Assembly (NCBI GenBank): GCA_027483425.1
Contig: JAIXUR010000235.1
Coordinates: forward strand, 1-20,164
Reading direction: 5' to 3'
Length of the DNA stretch: 20,164 nt
DNA from: Cyanobacteriota bacterium
GTDB taxonomy: Bacteria > Cyanobacteriota > Cyanobacteriia > Phormidesmidales > Phormidesmidaceae
Part shown: positions 7,403-14,110 of the stretch, in pieces
Numbering within the stretch: position 1 is the first letter of the stretch
How the letters are laid out: each line of letters begins with the position of its first letter
The notes under the pieces: model-generated
What the model was told of the DNA's origin: nothing
Databases searched by the model: none
What the model saw: only the letters and a program-made list of their open reading frames with translations
Position numbers and translations under genes: made by a program

Positions 7403-7476
7403 GCGACTTATGGAAAATAGCTTCCCCAATGGCGGGCATTGCCCACTACAGCCGATACAGTCGCTAGATTAAAATT
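7403..7476 (-). repeat. dispersed repeat R2, copy 2 (about 74 bp, opposite orientation)
   Basis: The reverse complement of this stretch aligns with 2376-2451 through shared blocks (TTTTAATC, AGCGACTGTA, CTATTTTCCA, AAGTCGC), with roughly three quarters of positions matching. It has its own internal short palindrome (GTGGGCA-TGCCCGC-like). The two copies lie in opposite orientations on the two sides of urtBCDE. Confidence 0.7.
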
Positions 7477-7514
7477 GGCCTGAGCTCGGGATAATTTTCT
7501 CCTTCGCAAAATCA

Positions 7515-7655
7515 GGCTAACCGTCCCCTCTCGGGAGGGGTTAGGGGTGGGTCAATCTAACCCTGGGCAGAGCTGAGCCGTTTTCAGAAACTCAATTGTT
7601 GCCACTGTCTTGACCCACCCCGCCCTCCGGGCACCCCTCCGAGGAGGGGATAGGC
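7515..7655. repeat. MITE-like element with long imperfect terminal inverted repeats
   Basis: The left arm (7515-7555) contains CCCCTCTCGGGAGGGG followed by TTAGGGGTGGGTCAA. The right arm (7610-7655) begins TTGACCCACCCC and ends CCCCTCCGAGGAGGGG-like. GGGGTGGGTCAA (7544-7555) and TTGACCCACCCC (7610-7621) match perfectly. The right arm carries an extra GC-rich insertion (GCCCTCCGGGCA). The 54-bp centre has no coding capacity. No transposase is nearby. I could not define target-site duplications. Confidence 0.6.
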
Positions 7656-7733
7656 TCTCCATGGCTAAGATTCAGAGTGATCTCAAACTGAGATCTTCTT
7701 TCCTAAAAATCTCCTGATCAAACCTTACAGAAA

Positions 7734-7763
7734 GGCGAGGATACAGCTAGCTGCATCCTCGCC
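7734..7763 (-). terminator. strong palindrome downstream of urtA, probable (partial) terminator
   Basis: A near-perfect 30-bp palindrome: GGCGAGGAT pairs with ATCCTCGCC, and the centre ACAGCTAGCTGC is itself self-complementary except for one position. In the urtA direction it is followed by TTTCTGT, a weak U-tract. It lies 51 bp past the urtA stop. It could end most urtA transcripts while allowing some readthrough into urtBCDE. Confidence 0.6.
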
Positions 7764-7814
7764 CTCAAACCCGATGGCACCTATGGCCCCATGGGTTAAC
7801 CGCTAACTACTCAC

Positions 7815-9122
7815 CTAGGCCTTGAACTTGCCACCCTTAGCCGGGTCAGACCAGTCACAGGCAAAGCCAATGGTGTCGGGTACAAACTGATTCCAGGGCA
7901 GGGGCTCAATGGCACCATCGGTCGCCCAGATGATGTCAAACATGCCGTCTTCCCGAACTTCACCCAGGCGCACTGTCTTAGACAGGTGGTGGTTGGTGTT
8001 GACGGTCACGGGGCCTTCAGGGGCCGCCAGTTCTTGGCCGTAGGTAGCTGTCCGCACCTCAGGAATATCAAAGGTACCGGCGGCTTCCACCGCCTGCTTC
8101 CACAGGTAAACCATGATGTAGGCGGCTTCCATGGGGTCGTTGGTAACGCGGTCGTCCCCAAACTCAGCCTTGAAGTCAGCGACCCACTTGGTGTTCTCGG
8201 GGGTTTCAACGGTCATGAAGTAGTTCCAAGCGGCCAGGTGACCTTTGAGGAACTCGGGGCCAATCTGCTTAACTTCTTCTTCAGCAATACTCACCGACAT
8301 CACGGGGTACTTGTCGGGCCCCATGCCAGCGCCCTGAAGCTGCTTAAAGAAGGCCACGTTGCTATCACCGTTCAGGCTGTTGAAAATCACGCCGCCGTTG
8401 GGTAGCGCCGCCTTGATTTTAGTGATAATTGGGGTGACTTCGGTGTTACCCAGGGGCAGGTAGTCTTCACCCACCGTGTTGCCGCCCTCGGCCTTGAGCT
8501 GCTCTTTGATGATGGTGTTGGCCGTACGGGGGAAGACGTAGTCAGACCCAACCAGGAAGAAGTCCTTGCTTTTGTTCTCAAGCAGCCAGTTTACGGCGGG
8601 CTCGATCTGCTGGTTGGGGGTTGCCCCACTGTAGAAGATATTCTTCGAGCACTCTTGGCCTTCGTACTGAAGGGGGTACCACAGCATGTGGTCCTTCGAC
8701 TCGAATACGGGCAGCATGGCCTTACGGCTGGCGGAGGTCCAACCACCAAACACAACAGCTACCTTGTCTTGGTCAATCAGCTTCTCAGCTTTCTCGGCAA
8801 AGGTGGGCCAGTCAGAGGCACCATCTTCGACCACGGCCTCGATTTGCTTGCCCAGTACTCCGCCAGCGGCGTTGATTTCTTTAATGGCCAGCTTCTCAGC
8901 GTCAACCACAGTGGTTTCACTGATCGCCATGGTGCCGCTTAGGGAGTGCAGGATACCCACCTTGACGGTCTCTCCACCAGCAGCGGGGGCCTCTGTGGCG
9001 CTATCGGTAGCACCCGTATCCGTCGTGGTCGTCGTGCCGCCACAGGCTTTCAGCAGCATAGAGGTGCCTAAGGTCGCAGACCCATACACCAAAAACTTAC
9101 GCCGATTAAATCGAGTTACCAT
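7815..9122 (-). CDS. urtA: urea ABC transporter substrate-binding lipoprotein UrtA
   Basis: Periplasmic urea-binding protein that delivers urea to UrtBC. The 435-residue product starts with a Tat-type signal: twin arginine in NRRKFL (residues 6-11), a hydrophobic stretch, then lipobox LKAC with the lipidated Cys at 27, followed by a Thr-rich linker. The mature part has the UrtA hallmarks KVGILHSLSGTMAISE, AAGGVLGKQIEAVVEDGASD, FGGWTSASRKAMLPVFE and the region WYPLQYEGQECSKNIFY. Export in folded form through Tat and anchoring to the membrane are inferred from these motifs. The ATG at 9122 has GGAG about nine bases upstream. The promoter carries an NtcA box at 9220-9233 with a matched -10 at 9192-9197, so expression should rise under nitrogen limitation. 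A palindrome ends the gene at 7734-7763. Confidence 0.96.
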   Translation of the reverse strand: MVTRFNRRKFLVYGSATLGTSMLLKACGGTTTTTDTGATDSATEAPAAGGETVKVGILHSLSGTMAISETTVVDAEKLAIKEINAAGGVLGKQIEAVVEDGASDWPTFAEKAEKLIDQDKVAVVFGGWTSASRKAMLPVFESKDHMLWYPLQYEGQECSKNIFYSGATPNQQIEPAVNWLLENKSKDFFLVGSDYVFPRTANTIIKEQLKAEGGNTVGEDYLPLGNTEVTPIITKIKAALPNGGVIFNSLNGDSNVAFFKQLQGAGMGPDKYPVMSVSIAEEEVKQIGPEFLKGHLAAWNYFMTVETPENTKWVADFKAEFGDDRVTNDPMEAAYIMVYLWKQAVEAAGTFDIPEVRTATYGQELAAPEGPVTVNTNHHLSKTVRLGEVREDGMFDIIWATDGAIEPLPWNQFVPDTIGFACDWSDPAKGGKFKA

Positions 9123-9191
9123 TCAAGCTCGCTCCTGACTCAACTGAATGAAAAGAGAATAACCGAAAATTCACGCAGACCATCAGAGTGG

Positions 9192-9197
9192 ATATTA
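9192..9197 (-). promoter_or_regulatory. -10 element of the urtA promoter (TAATAT)
   Basis: On the minus strand TAATAT follows the NtcA box after exactly 22 bases, the spacing known for NtcA-activated (class II) promoters. Transcription would begin near 9185, giving a leader of about 60 bases before urtA. Confidence 0.8.
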
Positions 9198-9219
9198 GGG
9201 TTAGTCACTGGGAGTAAAT

Positions 9220-9233
9220 GTAGCTTGAGATAC
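9220..9233 (-). promoter_or_regulatory. NtcA binding site (GTA-N8-TAC) of urtA
   Basis: The minus strand reads GTATCTCAAGCTAC, a perfect match to the NtcA palindrome GTA-N8-TAC. With the -10 element TAATAT 22 bases further on, this is the canonical arrangement for activation by NtcA and 2-oxoglutarate under nitrogen limitation. It is the only such site I found in the urt-ureG region. Confidence 0.88.
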
Positions 9234-9345
9234 AAAATATCCAACTCGGTTGTAACAAAGCTTAGAAAACCCTTAACCTTGCGATCGCACCCTGGCCAGG
9301 ATCCAACCCTGAGGTGATGCCATGCAGTCTGCTGATGGCCCAGGC

Positions 9346-9366
9346 ATCTACCTCATTCAGGTAGAT
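9346..9366. repeat. 8-bp perfect hairpin at the end of the MOSC pseudogene
   Basis: ATCTACCT (9346-9353) and AGGTAGAT (9359-9366) pair around the loop CATTC. The stop codon of the MOSC remnant lies inside it. No T-run follows. It may help insulate urtA from upstream transcription. Confidence 0.45.
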
Positions 9367-9642
9367 TCAACCCAGATGGGATCGCTCCGCCGGATGGTGC
9401 CAACCCCCAGCACCGTGGCTCGAATGCCGGCAATGACGCGGTTGTGCTGGGCGGTGGTGCGTAGAATGCTGAGGTCGGCGGGCAGCTCAGACTGGGGCAA
9501 TGTGGTCATCCCAGAGGGCGTAGGCGCGATCGCCCCAAAACCCCCGTTCAGTCAACACCAGCTCCTCCACACATTCCCCCAGCATCGACTTCACCGGGTA
9601 GCGCCATAGCGCTCTTACCGTACCCACCAGGGTCAGGGTCAT
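9357..9642 (-). pseudogene. remnant of a MOSC-domain protein gene with an internal deletion
   Basis: From an ATG at 9642 the first ~50 codons encode a clear MOSC N-terminal domain: GTVRALWRYPVKSMLGE, then ERGFWGDRAYALWD. That frame stops at 9487. In the next frame, starting at once (about 9494) and running to the TGA at 9357-9359, a clear MOSC C-terminal end appears: LPADLSILRTTAQHNRVIAG, then GVGTIRRSDPIW. Intact MOSC proteins of this kind have roughly 260-290 residues, so about 170 central residues are missing, including the MOSC core that binds sulfur or molybdenum cofactor. The two ends are joined out of frame. This is best explained by one internal deletion in a formerly intact gene. It lies 58 bp downstream of ureG on the same strand. 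Confidence 0.8.
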
Positions 9643-9700
9643 GGCTCTTTCCCAAATCAGGCCAACAGCAGAATTGATGGCATACAAAGACGGGACCAGG

Positions 9701-10321
9701 CTACCGTGCCGCGATCGGCGATAACACCCCATGGTGCTCAATAAAGTCAATGATCTCGGCCAGACCCACCTGGGTCTTGAGGTTGGTAAAGCCAAAGGGG
9801 CGATCGCCCCTCATTTTGCGGGCATCGCGCTCCATCACCTCCAGGCTGGCCCCCACCATCGGCGCTAGGTCTATTTTGTTGATCACCAAAAAGTCGGATT
9901 TCGTGATCCCCGGCCCGCCCTTGCGGGGAATTTTATCCCCAGCCGCTACATCGATGACGTAGAGGGTCAAATCCACCAGCTCGGGGCTAAAGGTCGAGGC
10001 CAGGTTGTCGCCGCCACTCTCCACGAACACCAGATCCAGGGGATGGAAGCGGGCTTCCAGATCCTCGATCGCCACCAAATTCATCGATGCATCTTCGCGG
10101 ATGGCGGTGTGGGGGCAGCCACCGGTCTCCACACCGACGATGCGATCGGGGCTCAGGGCCTGGCTGCGCACTAAGAACTGAGCATCTTCCTGGGTGTAGA
10201 TGTCGTTGGTGACCACGGCAATGGAGTAGCGATCGCGCAGTGCCTTACACAACGCATCCACCAGAGCTGTTTTGCCTGATCCCACCGGCCCAGCCACCCC
10301 CACACGAAAGGGACTAGTCAT
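9701..10321 (-). CDS. ureG: urease accessory GTPase UreG
   Basis: SIMIBI-class GTPase that drives nickel delivery to apo-urease in the UreDFG complex, in the cytosol. Numbering from the chosen ATG (206 residues): P-loop GPVGSGKT at 11-18, VVTNDIYTQEDA near 36-47, the nickel-binding CPH at 69-71, ESGGDNLASTF from 101, and the guanine-specificity motif NKID at 148-151. GITKSDFLVINKIDLAP is typical of the family. All key residues are intact. A TTG two codons earlier is an alternative start and has better spacing to AAGGA. No other urease gene is in the window. Its position beside urtA links urea uptake and urea hydrolysis, but no NtcA site precedes it. Confidence 0.96.
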   Translation of the reverse strand: MTSPFRVGVAGPVGSGKTALVDALCKALRDRYSIAVVTNDIYTQEDAQFLVRSQALSPDRIVGVETGGCPHTAIREDASMNLVAIEDLEARFHPLDLVFVESGGDNLASTFSPELVDLTLYVIDVAAGDKIPRKGGPGITKSDFLVINKIDLAPMVGASLEVMERDARKMRGDRPFGFTNLKTQVGLAEIIDFIEHHGVLSPIAAR

Positions 10322-10396
10322 GTTCAAGAGAGTCCTTCAAATTTGGGATGCTTGGTATCTTACCGCTAGCAGGCGATTAAGCGAAAACAGGGGGGA

Positions 10397-10420
10397 GGTA
10401 TGCGGTTTACGGTATGCGGT
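10397..10420. repeat. 10-bp direct repeat GGTATGCGGT, two copies
   Basis: Identical decamers at 10397-10406 and 10411-10420, separated by TTAC, upstream of ureG. Function unknown; they resemble the low-complexity repeats common between genes in filamentous cyanobacteria. Confidence 0.6.
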
Positions 10421-10437
10421 ACAGGGTTTCGGACTTG

Positions 10438-10458
10438 CCGTTCACCGTTCACCGTTCC
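10438..10458. repeat. three heptamers (CCGTTCA, CCGTTCA, CCGTTCC)
   Basis: Two perfect heptamers and one with a changed last base, in tandem. Same class of short tandem repeat as at 3208-3228 and 19126-19146, but with a different unit. Confidence 0.7.
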
Positions 10459-10561
10459 CACTTAAACCACCGATACCTGCTAGAACCCGCCTGGTCAAGC
10501 ATGCCATAATGAAAGCCACATCGACCTGTAGAGGATGCCCTCCCATGGCCGAACCCAGCGG

Positions 10562-10657
10562 ACAGTATGGCTAAAAACCCGGTTTCTTCGTCGCTGCGCT
10601 AACGATATGACTTGCATTCTGGCCCAGAAACCGGGTTTCTGGACCGACGTCCTAGGC
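10562..10657 (+). repeat. dispersed repeat R1, copy 2 (96 bp, perfect palindromic arms)
   Basis: Gap-free match to 2270-2365. Here the arms AAACCCGGTTTCT (10575-10587) and AGAAACCGGGTTT (10626-10638) pair perfectly over 13 bp. Each arm is itself nearly self-complementary, so alternative folds are possible. It ends just past the 3' end of the minus-strand Uma2 gene, as copy 1 lies just past the 3' end of pyk. Confidence 0.8.
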
Positions 10658-10663
10658 TGGTCT

Positions 10664-11275
10664 TCAAAACTCCGGCCTGAGTACAGCGGGAGGCCGCAGG
10701 CCTTGTTTGAATACCCTGGCGGCTTCTAGGCGAGAGGTTTCGGCCAGCAAAATGCAGCGAATGAGTAGATCGATGTCTAAGGCAGCTAGTTGAGGAATCT
10801 GGCTGCGATCGCACCGACGATACTCCCCAGCGTCTAGGGAGTACAGACTCAGGAGCCCATCTTCCCAAAACCACACCTCGGCCACCCCCAGCAGTCGATA
10901 CCGCGCCAGTTTAGCGATGTTGCCACTGGTAAACGTCACCTCAATGGCTAGGTCGGGAATTACCTTGGGGCCGCCCATGCAGTAAGACTCATCGGCCTGG
11001 GCAAAGGCTTCCCCCTCCCGCTCCTGATCCATCGATCCGGTGGGGTAAAACTCAATGCCCTTTTCCATGAAAAAGAGCTCCAGCAAGAACCCGATCACCG
11101 ACTTGAAGAACTCATGATCGCGCCCCGGCCTCAGCACCTCCACCGTGCCGTCGTAGTAAAACAGCCGTACCCCAGGGCAGTCTTCTAACCCTTTTTGAAT
11201 CAGTTTGAACTGATCCCAGGTGCGATCACAATAGGTTACCCGCTGGTCAGAGCTGGGGCTAAGAACTGGCGTCAT
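10664..11275 (-). CDS. Uma2-family (DUF820) PD-(D/E)XK nuclease-fold protein
   Basis: A 203-residue protein of the Uma2 family, which is greatly expanded in cyanobacteria and whose biological role is mostly unknown. The family features are the N-terminal block FYYDGTVEVLRPGRDHE (39-55), the putative active-site residues D108 and E112 in VIPDLAIEV, a following basic position K122 in AKLARY, then VAEVWFWEDG. All three presumed catalytic positions are kept, so it may be an active nuclease. The ATG at 11275 is preferred over a TTG 14 codons upstream. No partner gene next to it suggests a toxin-antitoxin or defence role. It lies between hemA and ureG on the same strand. Confidence 0.88.
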   Translation of the reverse strand: MTPVLSPSSDQRVTYCDRTWDQFKLIQKGLEDCPGVRLFYYDGTVEVLRPGRDHEFFKSVIGFLLELFFMEKGIEFYPTGSMDQEREGEAFAQADESYCMGGPKVIPDLAIEVTFTSGNIAKLARYRLLGVAEVWFWEDGLLSLYSLDAGEYRRCDRSQIPQLAALDIDLLIRCILLAETSRLEAARVFKQGLRPPAVLRPEF

Positions 11276-11318
11276 GGTGAGTGCTGGAACCCTTTCCTCA
11301 ATCCTACTGCACACCAAA

Positions 11319-11348
11319 GACCCCAGGGGGTTTCAAACCCCTGGGGTC
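11319..11348 (-). terminator. hairpin terminator behind hemA
   Basis: GACCCCAGGGG (11319-11329) pairs perfectly over 11 bp with CCCCTGGGGTC (11338-11348) around the loop GTTTCAAA. In the hemA direction it is followed by TTTGGTG, a short U-tract. It sits 13 bp past the hemA stop and 43 bp before the Uma2 start, so it should separate the two genes. Confidence 0.6.
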
Positions 11349-11361
11349 TGGCCACCTCAGC

Positions 11362-12657
11362 CTAGCTGTACTTCTCGTTGGAGGCAGGCTCCAGGTCAAA
11401 CAGAACCTGCAGGGTTTGCATGGCTCGCTTGCGGGCTTCGATGTCGCGCTGGGCCCGGAGTTGCACCATGGGGTCGTGGAGAATTTTGTTGACGATGCCC
11501 CGGGTCAGCGCCTCGATCACGTCCTGGTGCTTTTCGGCAAACTCGCTGCCCAGGCGGGACAGCGCTTTCTCAAGCTCCTGCTCGCGAATGGCCTCGACCT
11601 TGCTGCGCAGGCTGCTGATGGTACCCACGGTGTCTAGGGAGCGCCACCAGTCCATAAAGCTCTCCACCTCTTCGTCCAGCAGCACCTGGGCTTCCATGGC
11701 CATGCGGCGGCGGCTGGCCTGGTTTTGGGCCACCACGGCCTTGAGGTCATCGACGTTAAAGGCGTGGACGTTATCCAGCTCGTTGACGTTGGAGTTGACG
11801 TTGAGGGGCACCGAAATATCGAACAGCATCAGGGTGCGATTGGCCGTCACGATCGGTTCTAGGTTTTCCCGGTGGAGTAGGGGCTCTGTGGCGGAGGTGC
11901 AGGTAAAGACCACGTCAGAGACTTGCACCGTCTCCAGCATGAGATCGAGGGTGCCGGTGCGAATGTCGGCATCGGGAAACTGCTTAGCCAGTTCATTGGC
12001 CCGGTCAACGGTGCGGTTGAGCAGGGTGATGGTGCAGGAGGAGTCCTTAGAGATCAGGTGCTGCACCAGCAGACGAGCCATTTTCCCAGCCCCTAGAATG
12101 CTCACCTGGCAGCTATGCAGGTGAGGCACTTTCATGCGGGCTAGCTCGACGGCGGCGGAGCTAATCGAGACGGCCCCGGTGCCGATGCTGGTCTCACTCC
12201 GCACCCGCTTACCGGCGGTCAGCGACTGCTTCAGGAGGCGATCGAGCACCCGGCCAATGCTCTTGTGCTGCTGAGCCAGCTGGTGGGCATGCTTCACCTG
12301 GGCCAAAATTTGCCCCTCCCCTAAGACCAGGCTATCGAGGCCAGCCGCCACCCGCATCAGGTGGGTGACCGCATCCTGGTGGAGCAGAATAAACAGGTGC
12401 TGGCGCAGCTCGTGGAGGGGCAGGCCGCTGTGCTCAGACAGAAACTGGGTGACTTCGCGAATACCCTGCTCAGTCGCCTCGGTAATGATGTGGATTTCGA
12501 GGCGATTGCAGGTGCTGAGAATCGAGACTTCGTCGATGTGAGGGCAATGGGTCAGCTGGGCGATCGCGTCTCCGGTCTGAGCCGTTGGAATGCTAAGTTT
12601 TTCGCGAATCTGCACCGGGGCAGTTTTGTGGCTCAGGCCAATGACGGCGATATTCAT
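11362..12657 (-). CDS. hemA: glutamyl-tRNA reductase
   Basis: Reduces glutamyl-tRNA(Glu) to glutamate-1-semialdehyde with NADPH, the committed step of the C5 pathway to haem, chlorophyll and phycobilins. The N-terminus MNIAVIGLSHKTAPVQIREK is diagnostic. The catalytic Cys is residue 50 in STCNRLE, the substrate region GLDSLVLGEGQILAQVK spans 106-122, and the NADPH-binding turn GAGKM is at 189-193 before a Rossmann-like domain. The C-terminal dimerisation helices run from about 310. At 431 residues it has the expected length. The ATG has GGAGG five bases upstream. A long imperfect hairpin lies in the leader (12699-12757), and a hairpin terminator follows the gene. A possible promoter (TTGAGT, 17 bases, TAAGTT) would give a leader of about 110 bases; this last point is weak. 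Confidence 0.96.
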   Translation of the reverse strand: MNIAVIGLSHKTAPVQIREKLSIPTAQTGDAIAQLTHCPHIDEVSILSTCNRLEIHIITEATEQGIREVTQFLSEHSGLPLHELRQHLFILLHQDAVTHLMRVAAGLDSLVLGEGQILAQVKHAHQLAQQHKSIGRVLDRLLKQSLTAGKRVRSETSIGTGAVSISSAAVELARMKVPHLHSCQVSILGAGKMARLLVQHLISKDSSCTITLLNRTVDRANELAKQFPDADIRTGTLDLMLETVQVSDVVFTCTSATEPLLHRENLEPIVTANRTLMLFDISVPLNVNSNVNELDNVHAFNVDDLKAVVAQNQASRRRMAMEAQVLLDEEVESFMDWWRSLDTVGTISSLRSKVEAIREQELEKALSRLGSEFAEKHQDVIEALTRGIVNKILHDPMVQLRAQRDIEARKRAMQTLQVLFDLEPASNEKYS

Positions 12658-12698
12658 TCTTCCTCCACGCGTTTAGTAATCACCTAATGTGTGGTGTC

Positions 12699-12757
12699 GG
12701 CCATACCTTGGCCCAGGCCGTGACGCGGCTGGGTTTGGCCTGGCGAAAGGTAAGGCC
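12699..12757 (-). repeat. long imperfect inverted repeat in the hemA leader
   Basis: Two 21-base arms (12699-12719 and 12737-12757) pair at 17 of 21 positions, beginning and ending with perfect GGCC blocks, around a 17-base loop. It lies 42 bases before the hemA start. It could be a leader RNA structure or the remains of a palindromic element. Confidence 0.6.
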
Positions 12758-12851
12758 GTGCACAATTGCCAATATGTTTGAACTTAGAGACAAATAGGCT
12801 CTGACTCAAGGAAACTCAACAAAAGTCCATCAAAAACTGTAAACAGAGCCC

Positions 12852-12881
12852 AAAAAAAGAGATGCGGTGATCCCACATCTC
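12852..12881 (-). terminator. intrinsic terminator of glpX
   Basis: On the minus strand a 9-bp stem (GAGATGTGG with CCGCATCTC, one G-U pair) closes a GATCA loop and is followed at once by seven T residues. It lies 86 bp after the glpX stop. This is the best rho-independent terminator in the window. Confidence 0.85.
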
Positions 12882-12967
12882 GGTCATAAGCACTGTAGAC
12901 AGGGTTGCGACGGCCCGACAGCGCCACCACAACCCTATCAATACCCCATGGATCTAACGAAATAGAT

Positions 12968-14005
12968 CTAGCGAATTTGCAGAGACTTGGGCTTGTCAAC
13001 CATGTGGATGGTATCTACAAACCGGGCGGTCTTCGACTGGCTAGAGATAATCAACGACTCGGTACGAGCCCCACCATGGAAGAAACGAACCCCTTCCATC
13101 AGCTCACCGGAGGTGATCCCTGTGGCCGCAAACAGCACGGTTTCGCCAGAGGCCAGCTCGTGGGCATCGTAGACCTTGTCGATGTCGGTAATGCCCATTT
13201 CATTCAGGCGGGCGATATTGGCCTCTTTGCTTTCGCCAATCAGGCCGGTTTTAACCACTGCCGGATCGTAGATCAGCTGGCCCTGGAAGTGGCCCCCTAG
13301 GCAGCGCATGGCAGCGGCACTAATCACCCCTTCGGGGGCCGCGCCAATGCCCATCAGGGCGTGGGTGTTGGTACCAGAAAAGGCACAGGAGATCGCTGCA
13401 CCCACGTCGCCATCGCCGATCAGCTTGACCCGGGCCCCGGCATCACGGATTTCTTTGATCAGGTCGATGTGGCGATCGCGCTTCATGACCACGACCACCA
13501 GCTCATCGATACCGCGATCGAGACACTCGGCCAAAATCTTCAGGTTTTCGGTGGCCGACTTGTTGATGTCAACCTTACCCTGGGCCTGGGCCGGAGCTGC
13601 CAGCTTTTTCATATAGAAGTCGGGGGCCGCAAACAACCCACCCTTCTCAGAAATAGCCAGCACAGCCATAGACCCATTTTGGCCGTAGGCCACCAGGTTG
13701 GTGCCCTCGCAGGGGTCAACGGCAATGTCGATTTCTAGCAGCTCGTCGGGATTACAGAAATCAGAGGCGTTGGGCTGGGTGCAAATACCCACCTCTTCAC
13801 CGATGTAAAGCATCGGGGCATTGTCCCGTTCACCCTCACCGATCACGATGCGACCGCGCATGTGAATTTTGTTCATGCGTTCCCGCATGGCTTCTACCGC
13901 CACTTGGTCAGCGATATCTTTTTCGCCCTTGCCCATCCAGCGGGATGATGCGATCGCAGCCTGTTCGACAACCTCAATAATCTCAAGACCGAGGGTACTT
14001 TCCAC
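12968..14005 (-). CDS. glpX: class II fructose-1,6-/sedoheptulose-1,7-bisphosphatase
   Basis: Dephosphorylates fructose-1,6-bisphosphate and, in cyanobacteria, also sedoheptulose-1,7-bisphosphate, so it serves both gluconeogenesis and Calvin-cycle regeneration. The 345-residue protein starts MESTLGLEIIEVVEQAAIAS. Metal-binding positions of the GlpX family are present: D33 in KDIADQVAVEAM, E57 in IVIGEGERDNAP, and D97 and E100 in AVDPCEGTN. A cysteine-containing insert relative to the E. coli enzyme (C75, C84, then C99) is typical of the cyanobacterial form, where a Cys75-Cys99 disulfide has been associated with redox control. The start is GTG with GGAGG nine bases upstream. It has its own terminator and is followed by hemA. 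The SLH-domain gene lies 105 bp upstream on the same strand. Confidence 0.96.
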   Translation of the reverse strand: MESTLGLEIIEVVEQAAIASSRWMGKGEKDIADQVAVEAMRERMNKIHMRGRIVIGEGERDNAPMLYIGEEVGICTQPNASDFCNPDELLEIDIAVDPCEGTNLVAYGQNGSMAVLAISEKGGLFAAPDFYMKKLAAPAQAQGKVDINKSATENLKILAECLDRGIDELVVVVMKRDRHIDLIKEIRDAGARVKLIGDGDVGAAISCAFSGTNTHALMGIGAAPEGVISAAAMRCLGGHFQGQLIYDPAVVKTGLIGESKEANIARLNEMGITDIDKVYDAHELASGETVLFAATGITSGELMEGVRFFHGGARTESLIISSQSKTARFVDTIHMVDKPKSLQIR

Positions 14006-14110
14006 GGGATCAATCCTCCAAACTGCCTATATTTAATGGGTTTTCGCGTTCCCTATCTCGATTTCCCAGTCTATCAGACGGTGGGATCAAGAATATAGAC
14101 AATCTACTCC

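Larger units (their letters stand above)
6926..7814. other. 889-bp non-coding gap between urtA and urtB
   Basis: No plausible gene on either strand. From right to left (the direction of urt transcription) it holds the strong palindrome behind urtA (7734-7763), a 141-bp MITE-like inverted-repeat element (7515-7655), the second copy of repeat R2 (7403-7476), and about 475 bp with no recognisable feature beyond a small hairpin GCCTA-tcgct-TAGGC near 7280-7294. The sequence next to urtB (6926-7070) is AT-richer and could hold a promoter, but I see no convincing -35/-10 pair and no GTA-N8-TAC. Confidence 0.75.
10322..10663. other. 342-bp intergenic region upstream of ureG, repeat-rich
   Basis: No gene. 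It contains a 10-bp direct repeat GGTATGCGGT (10397-10406 and 10411-10420), three CCGTTCA-type heptamers (10438-10458) and the second copy of repeat R1 (10562-10657), which ends six bases before the stop of the Uma2 gene. A GTA-N7-TAC sequence near 10399 has the wrong spacing for NtcA. I see no convincing ureG promoter. Confidence 0.7.
12658..12967. other. 310-bp intergenic region between hemA and glpX
   Basis: No gene. It holds the glpX terminator (12852-12881), the probable hemA promoter region (about 12775-12830, low confidence) and the long imperfect hairpin of the hemA leader (12699-12757). Confidence 0.7.

Noticed and set aside
10399..10411. GTA...TAC palindrome upstream of ureG as an NtcA site
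   Set aside because: The spacer is 7 bases, not 8, it lies inside a direct repeat, and no -10 element follows at the right distance.
10664..11275. Uma2 protein as part of a defence or toxin system
   Set aside because: No antitoxin, methylase or other defence gene adjoins it; stand-alone Uma2 genes are very common in cyanobacteria.
11378..12124. Ser/Arg-rich open frame opposite hemA
   Set aside because: Its composition is typical of an antisense shadow of a GC-rich gene; hemA on the other strand is certain.
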